From DATILI01 sp035476635 (GTDB lineage: Bacteria; Pseudomonadota; Gammaproteobacteria; Burkholderiales; Burkholderiaceae_C): 12,021 nt of DNA. The notes below the pieces were generated by a model, which saw only the letters and a list, made by a program, of their open reading frames with translations, searched no databases and was not told the DNA's origin. The stretch lies in the NCBI GenBank assembly GCA_035476635.1, contig DATILI010000193.1:1-12021 (forward strand). The letters run 5' to 3'. The translations under genes and the position numbers were made by a program. Shown piece after piece: positions 8,548 through 12,021 of the stretch (the stretch's first letter is position 1; every line of letters begins with the position of its first letter).

Positions 8548-9561
8548 CTAGCGCGGCAGGGAATTGACTTCTTTTTCCCAGCGCGCAATCAGCCGCCGGC
8601 GCTCGGCGCTGGCGCCGTATTTGGCGTAGTCGTAGTTGATCAGCTTGATCTTCTTGAAATCGGGCACGTTCGCATCGACCGGCGTCGCCTTGTTCGAAGG
8701 CAGCTGGAACTGCTTGGCCGTGGCACCAAACGTCTGGGCTTGCGGCGTGAGCGCCCATTCGTAGAACTTCTTCGCGGCTTCGAGATTGCGCGCGCCCTTG
8801 ATGAGGCTCATCGAGCCGATCTCTGCCCCAGTACCTTCGGCCGGGGTGACCGTATCAACCGGGAAGCCCTGCATCCGCTCCTGTGGCGCATCGTGCACGA
8901 AGCTGATCGACACCGCGGTTTCACCACGCGCCACGGCCTTGATCGGTCCGGTGCCTGAGCGGGTATAGGCGCTTACGTTCTTGTGCAGGCCCTTGAGATA
9001 GTCGAAGGCCTTCTCCTCGCCCATCAGTTGCACCAGCGTGGCGATCATGGTGTAGGCCGTGCCGCTGGACGCCGGATTGGCCACCTGGATGTCGCCCTTG
9101 TACTCGGGCTTGAGGAGATCAGCCCAGCTCTTGGGCGCGGCGACCTTCTTTTTGGCCAGCAGTTCGGTATTGAAGCCAAAGCCCAGCGGACCCAGGTAGA
9201 TGCCGACGGTCTTGTATCCCGCTTGTTGCGCCTGCTGCTGCGCCCAGGGATAAAGCTGCGTCAGCGACGGCGACTTGTATTCAACGGAGAGGCCCAATTC
9301 GGCGGCCTGCAGGTGCGGATCGCCAGTGCCGCCGAACCAGATGTCGGTCTTGGGGTTTTCTTTCTCGGCAATCAGTTGCGCCAGCGCCTCGCCCGACCCC
9401 TTGAGGGCGACATTGACCTTGACGCCCGTGGTACGTGCGTACACCGTCGAGATCATGTTGCACCACTCGGCCTGCACGGAACAAATGATGTTGACCTGGC
9501 CTTGCGCCGCCGCACCGACCGACACAGCGGCCAAGGCCGCGCCCAGAAAGAGCTTTTTCAT
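8548..9561 (-). CDS. afuA: Periplasmic binding protein of ABC importer, AfuA-like (probable sugar-phosphate ligand)
   Basis: This 337-residue type-2 periplasmic binding protein belongs to the AfuA/FbpA/FutA group (COG1840-like). It has a clear signal peptide (M-K-K-L-F-L-G-A-A-L..., predicted cleavage after A19 in GAAA-Q). Family marks include TDIWFGGTGDPHLQAAELG (72-90), a Y-L-G-P-L-G-F-G-F-N-T-E-L-L segment (122-135), SWADLLKPEYKG (145-156), NPASSGTAY (162-170) and RSGTGPIKAVARGE (201-214). Ferric-binding members carry adjacent tyrosines shortly after the ARGE segment. Here the region reads SFVHDAPQE, with H223 and D224 instead and a Glu (E247) 23 residues later. I recall His-Asp and Glu contacts at this spacing in the hexose-phosphate binder AfuA of Actinobacillus. 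Two cysteines (C27, C34) may form a disulfide. The ATG has no clear Shine-Dalgarno sequence. It is first in the minus-strand run. Family is secure; ligand is an inference from motif and neighbours, with 2-aminoethylphosphonate or another organophosphate as alternatives. Confidence 0.85.
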   Translation of the reverse strand: MKKLFLGAALAAVSVGAAAQGQVNIICSVQAEWCNMISTVYARTTGVKVNVALKGSGEALAQLIAEKENPKTDIWFGGTGDPHLQAAELGLSVEYKSPSLTQLYPWAQQQAQQAGYKTVGIYLGPLGFGFNTELLAKKKVAAPKSWADLLKPEYKGDIQVANPASSGTAYTMIATLVQLMGEEKAFDYLKGLHKNVSAYTRSGTGPIKAVARGETAVSISFVHDAPQERMQGFPVDTVTPAEGTGAEIGSMSLIKGARNLEAAKKFYEWALTPQAQTFGATAKQFQLPSNKATPVDANVPDFKKIKLINYDYAKYGASAERRRLIARWEKEVNSLPR

Positions 9562-9587
9562 ATGGATTTCAGGTTATTTGATTACCG

Positions 9588-9610
9588 GTGAAGCTTACCG
9601 ACAGCTTCAC
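9588..9610. promoter_or_regulatory. Perfect inverted repeat upstream of afuA
   Basis: GTGAAGCT (9588-9595) and AGCTTCAC (9603-9610) form a perfect 8-bp inverted repeat around a 7-base spacer, centred about 38 bp upstream of the binding-protein ATG. It could be an operator for a dimeric regulator, or a hairpin in the 5' untranslated region of the transporter mRNA. It has no T tract on either strand, so it is not an intrinsic terminator. It differs from the HexR-like palindrome nearer zwf. Confidence 0.5.
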
Positions 9611-9671
9611 TTGCAGGACATCGGGTAAGTACTGAAAAGCGCGCAGCAAAGTACCTTGTCGCGATCGAAAT

Positions 9672-9700
9672 TTGGAAGAAATATGAAACTAAGTTACATT
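9672..9700 (+). promoter_or_regulatory. Candidate sigma-70 promoter for zwf-hexR
   Basis: TTGGAA (9672-9677) and TACATT (9695-9700) are separated by 17 bp, each matching four of six consensus bases. Transcription would start near 9707, about 25 bases before the zwf ATG. The HexR-like palindrome covers the right part of the spacer and nearly all of the -10 box, as expected for a repressed promoter. The boxes are weak, so this is a tentative call. Confidence 0.35.
9683..9699. promoter_or_regulatory. HexR-like operator palindrome in the divergent zwf/afuA region
   Basis: The 17-mer ATGAAACTAAGTTACAT is an inverted repeat with a central base at 9691. ATG, AACT / AGTT and CAT pair perfectly, and only one position per arm fails. 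On the minus strand its 15-bp core reads TGTAACTTAGTTTCA, close to the TGTAATnnnATTACA-type operator described for HexR in gammaproteobacteria. It lies about 33 bp upstream of zwf and about 120 bp upstream of the transporter start, in the only divergent region of the window. A HexR-type regulator is encoded directly downstream of zwf. Autoregulation of zwf-hexR is the natural reading; control of the leftward transporter operon is possible. Confidence 0.6.
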
Positions 9701-9731
9701 GCGGCTCTGCTTCGATTTCATTGACCCTGTC

Positions 9732-11186
9732 ATGTCCTTTGATCTTGTTCTCTTTGGCGGCACCGGCGATCTGGCCTGGCGCAAGCTGATGCCAGCCCTG
9801 TTCCAGTCATTTCGCCACGGCACCCTGCCGCCTGACGGACGCATCATCGGCGTGGCGCGCGACGATCTGACGGATGCGCAATACCGCACGCTGATCCAGT
9901 CGCGCTTCGAAGCCGTGGAAGGTGCCAAGCGCCCCACGGCCGAAGAGTTCGAACGGTTCGCAGCGCTGCTGCATTTTCTGCGCATGGACTTGTCCAAGCC
10001 CGGCGACTATGCGCGGCTTGCCGAGCAACTGCGTGCACGCGCTGCCGACACCGTGGTGATGTATGTGGCCACGGCACCGATGCTTTTCACCACGGTGTGC
10101 GAGCAGATCGCCGCGGCCGGGCTGAACGGCAAGAACACGCGCGTCGTGCTGGAAAAGCCGCTGGGCCACGACCTGGCATCCAATCGCGCCATCAACGAGA
10201 CGGTGCGGCGCTCGTTGAGCGAAAAGCAGGTCTTTCGCATCGACCACTATCTTGGCAAGCCCTCGGTGCAAAACCTGTTCGCCCTGCGTTTTGGCAATGC
10301 GCTGTTCGAACCGCTGTGGCGGCGCGAAACCATCGCCAACATCCAGATCACCATCGCCGAGGACCTGGGCGTGGAAAAGCGTGGAGCGTTCTACGAGAAC
10401 ACCGGCGCACTGCGCGACATGGTGCAAAACCACGCGCTGCAATTGCTCTGCGCCATCGGCATGGAGCCACCCATCAACGCGCACGCCGACGCGATTCGCG
10501 ACGAGAAACTCAAAGTCCTGCGCTCCCTGAAACCCTGGACAGCCGAAACCTTGGCGCAGCATGTGATCCGTGGCCAGTACAGCGCGGGCCGCGCGGGTGG
10601 CACCCCTGTGCCCGGCTACCGCGAAGAAGCGGGCGTAAACCCGCAAAGCAGCACGGAGACCTTTGTCGCACTGCGCACCGAGATCGAGAACTGGCGCTGG
10701 GCCGGCGTACCGTTCTACATCCGTACCGGCAAGCGCCTGGCGGCTCGCGATGCGCACATCGTCGTGAACTTCCGCCCGACGCCGCACGCCATCTTCAAAT
10801 CGCCACTGGGCGCGGCCAACCGCCTGGTGATCAACCTGCAGCCGCGCGACGGGCTTGAACTGCACCTGCTGGCGCAGGGCCAGGAAAACCGCCGCAGCAC
10901 GCAATCGCTGGCGCCGGTGCAGCTGGATCTGGATTTCGACAAGCGCTTCGGCTCCGAGCGCGTCGGCGCCTATGAGCGCCTGCTGCTGGACGTGTTGGAC
11001 GGCCGGCTCAACCTGTTCGTTCGCAGTGACGAGCAGGAGGAGGCCTGGGCCTGGGTGGAGCCGATCCTGGAGTTCTGGCGCCACGACAGCATGGGCCCGC
11101 GCCCTTATGTGGCGGGCACCTGGGGGCCGAGCGCGTCCAGTGCGATGATCGCGCGCGACGGCTACTGCTGGAGCGAGGAGTCCTGA
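9732..11186 (+). CDS. zwf: Glucose-6-phosphate 1-dehydrogenase
   Basis: This enzyme oxidises glucose-6-phosphate to 6-phosphogluconolactone with reduction of NADP+ or NAD+, the entry step of the oxidative pentose-phosphate and Entner-Doudoroff routes. The 484-residue product is within the usual length. Visible motifs are the dinucleotide-binding FGGTGDLAWRKL (8-19), EKPLGHD (141-147), the substrate-site signature RIDHYLGK (169-176) and GALRDMVQNH (225-234), with the catalytic base H234. PFYIRTGKRL is also present. I chose ATG at 9732. A TTG at 9699 would add 11 residues not expected before the first beta strand and would overlap the proposed operator. No clear Shine-Dalgarno sequence precedes the ATG, which is unusual for a strongly expressed enzyme; translation may be leaderless-like or coupled to a short upstream reading frame. 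The stop codon overlaps the start of the downstream regulator (TGATG). Confidence 0.97.
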   Translation: MSFDLVLFGGTGDLAWRKLMPALFQSFRHGTLPPDGRIIGVARDDLTDAQYRTLIQSRFEAVEGAKRPTAEEFERFAALLHFLRMDLSKPGDYARLAEQLRARAADTVVMYVATAPMLFTTVCEQIAAAGLNGKNTRVVLEKPLGHDLASNRAINETVRRSLSEKQVFRIDHYLGKPSVQNLFALRFGNALFEPLWRRETIANIQITIAEDLGVEKRGAFYENTGALRDMVQNHALQLLCAIGMEPPINAHADAIRDEKLKVLRSLKPWTAETLAQHVIRGQYSAGRAGGTPVPGYREEAGVNPQSSTETFVALRTEIENWRWAGVPFYIRTGKRLAARDAHIVVNFRPTPHAIFKSPLGAANRLVINLQPRDGLELHLLAQGQENRRSTQSLAPVQLDLDFDKRFGSERVGAYERLLLDVLDGRLNLFVRSDEQEEAWAWVEPILEFWRHDSMGPRPYVAGTWGPSASSAMIARDGYCWSEES

Positions 11187-12021
11187 TGCTCGACCGTATC
11201 AAGGCCTCCCTGCCCTCATTGGCGCCCGCCGAACAGCGCGTCGGCCGCCTGGTGCTCAGCGATCCACGCGCTTTCGCCAATCTGCCGGTGAGCGAGCTCG
11301 CCGATCGCTCCCATGTCAGCAAGCCCACCGTGGTGCGCTTTTGCCGCAGCATGGGCTATGACGGGCTTTCCGACTTCAAGCTCAAGCTGGCGGGCAGCGT
11401 GAGCGAGGGCGTGCCCTTCATCCACCGCAGTGTCGATGTGGACGACAAGACCAACGACGTGATGGTCAAGGTCATCGACAACACCGTGGCGGCGTTTCTC
11501 AAGTACCGCAACGACGCCAGCACCCATGCGCTGGAGAAAGCCGCCGAGGCGCTGGCCGGTACGCACAAGACCGGGCGACGCATCGAGTTCTTCGGCGTGG
11601 GAAATTCGGGCATCGTGGCGCTGGACGCGCAGCACAAGTTCTTCCGCCTGGGCGTCAATACCATTGCCTACAGCGACGGCCACATGCAGGTCATGAGCGC
11701 CTCGCTGCTGGGCCCTGGCGACTGCGTCGTGGTCATTTCAAACTCAGGCCGCACGCGCGACCTGATGGATGCCTGCGACATCGCGCGCAAGAACGGCGCC
11801 ACGACCATCGTGATCACCGCATCGGGCTCGCCGCTGGCCTCGGCCGGCCACATCCACCTTGCCGCCAACCACCCCGAGGGCTACGACCGCTACAGCCCCA
11901 TGGTGTCGCGCCTGCTGCACCTGATGATCATCGACATCCTCGCCACCTGCGTGGCCCTGCGCATCGGCAGCAAGCTGCAGCCCTTGCTCAAGGAAATGAA
12001 AAACAACCTGCGCAACAAACG
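11186..12021 (+). CDS. hexR: HexR-type RpiR-family transcriptional regulator, 3' end cut off
   Basis: The reading frame is open from ATG 11186 to the window edge, giving 278 residues of an expected 280-290, so only the last few are missing. Residues 1-75 form the RpiR-type helix-turn-helix domain, with V-S-E-L-A-D-R-S-H-V-S-K-P-T-V-V-R-F-C-R-S at 35-55. From about 122 comes a sugar-isomerase (SIS) domain that binds a phosphorylated sugar, with FFGVGNSG (135-142), A-L-D-A-Q-H-K-F-F-R-L (145-155) and VISNSGRT (183-190). The end, P-M-V-S-R-L-L-H-L ... I-D-I-L-A-T, resembles Pseudomonas HexR closely. HexR proteins repress zwf and Entner-Doudoroff genes and release DNA on binding 2-keto-3-deoxy-6-phosphogluconate; the ligand here is inferred. 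A GAGGAG at 11175-11180 lies five bases before the ATG, and the start overlaps the zwf stop by one base, so expression is coupled to zwf. Confidence 0.92.
   Translation, partial: MLDRIKASLPSLAPAEQRVGRLVLSDPRAFANLPVSELADRSHVSKPTVVRFCRSMGYDGLSDFKLKLAGSVSEGVPFIHRSVDVDDKTNDVMVKVIDNTVAAFLKYRNDASTHALEKAAEALAGTHKTGRRIEFFGVGNSGIVALDAQHKFFRLGVNTIAYSDGHMQVMSASLLGPGDCVVVISNSGRTRDLMDACDIARKNGATTIVITASGSPLASAGHIHLAANHPEGYDRYSPMVSRLLHLMIIDILATCVALRIGSKLQPLLKEMKNNLRNK

Noticed and set aside
6343..8958. A very long plus-strand open frame (871 codons) opposite the permease and binding-protein genes
   Set aside because: Its translation is rich in His, Gln, Arg and Gly with no recognisable domain, and it lies entirely antisense to genes with clear motifs. 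Long antisense frames are expected in high-GC DNA with strong third-position bias.
5282..9561. Ferric-iron importer (FbpABC)
   Set aside because: It belongs to the same superfamily, but the binding protein lacks the adjacent tyrosines needed for Fe3+, no Fur-like box was noticed in the divergent region, and the neighbours are all sugar-phosphate genes. It remains possible but is less likely.
9699..9731. TTG start 11 codons upstream for zwf
   Set aside because: It adds residues not expected before the nucleotide-binding beta strand and overlaps the proposed operator and -10 box.
9807..11084. A 425-codon minus-strand frame opposite zwf
   Set aside because: The translation has no recognisable family and mirrors the codon bias of zwf, which is certain.

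Overview
The window looks like chromosomal DNA of a high-GC betaproteobacterium, most likely order Burkholderiales and probably Comamonadaceae or a close relative. I base this on strong G/C bias at third codon positions, the form of the encoded proteins, and the mix of a GroEL with a GGM tail, a zwf-hexR pair and a tal-pgi pair. The placement comes from reading the proteins, not from a database search.

Layout. Positions 1-886 (+) hold the 3' part of groEL, closed by a strong intrinsic terminator at 917-943. From there to about 9561 everything is on the minus strand. In transcription order (right to left) it reads: a periplasmic binding protein, a double-length membrane permease and an ABC ATPase (afuABC-like), then transaldolase (tal), glucose-6-phosphate isomerase (pgi), a YcaQ/AlkX-type DNA glycosylase and a small DUF805 membrane protein. 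Gaps within this run are 1 nt of overlap to 87 bp, and I see no internal terminator, so it may be one long operon or two nested ones. The 170-bp divergent region 9562-9731 separates it from a rightward pair, zwf (glucose-6-phosphate dehydrogenase) and a HexR-type RpiR regulator. Those two overlap by one base (TGATG), and the regulator runs off the right edge a few residues before its expected end.

How it fits together. zwf, pgi and tal all act on the hexose-phosphate node: G6P to 6-phosphogluconolactone, G6P to F6P, and F6P exchange in the pentose-phosphate pathway. HexR-type regulators sense a sugar phosphate. The divergent region carries a 17-bp palindrome that closely resembles known HexR operators, inside a plausible zwf promoter. 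The transporter belongs to a family usually labelled 'Fe3+ ABC transporter'. Its binding protein lacks the tyrosine pair of ferric-binding proteins and instead has a His-Asp pair plus a downstream Glu at the spacing I recall for the hexose-phosphate-binding protein AfuA. My main proposal is that this locus couples import of phosphorylated sugars to their direct entry into central metabolism under HexR control. The annotation of the enzymes and of HexR is secure. The substrate and the operon-wide regulation are inferences.
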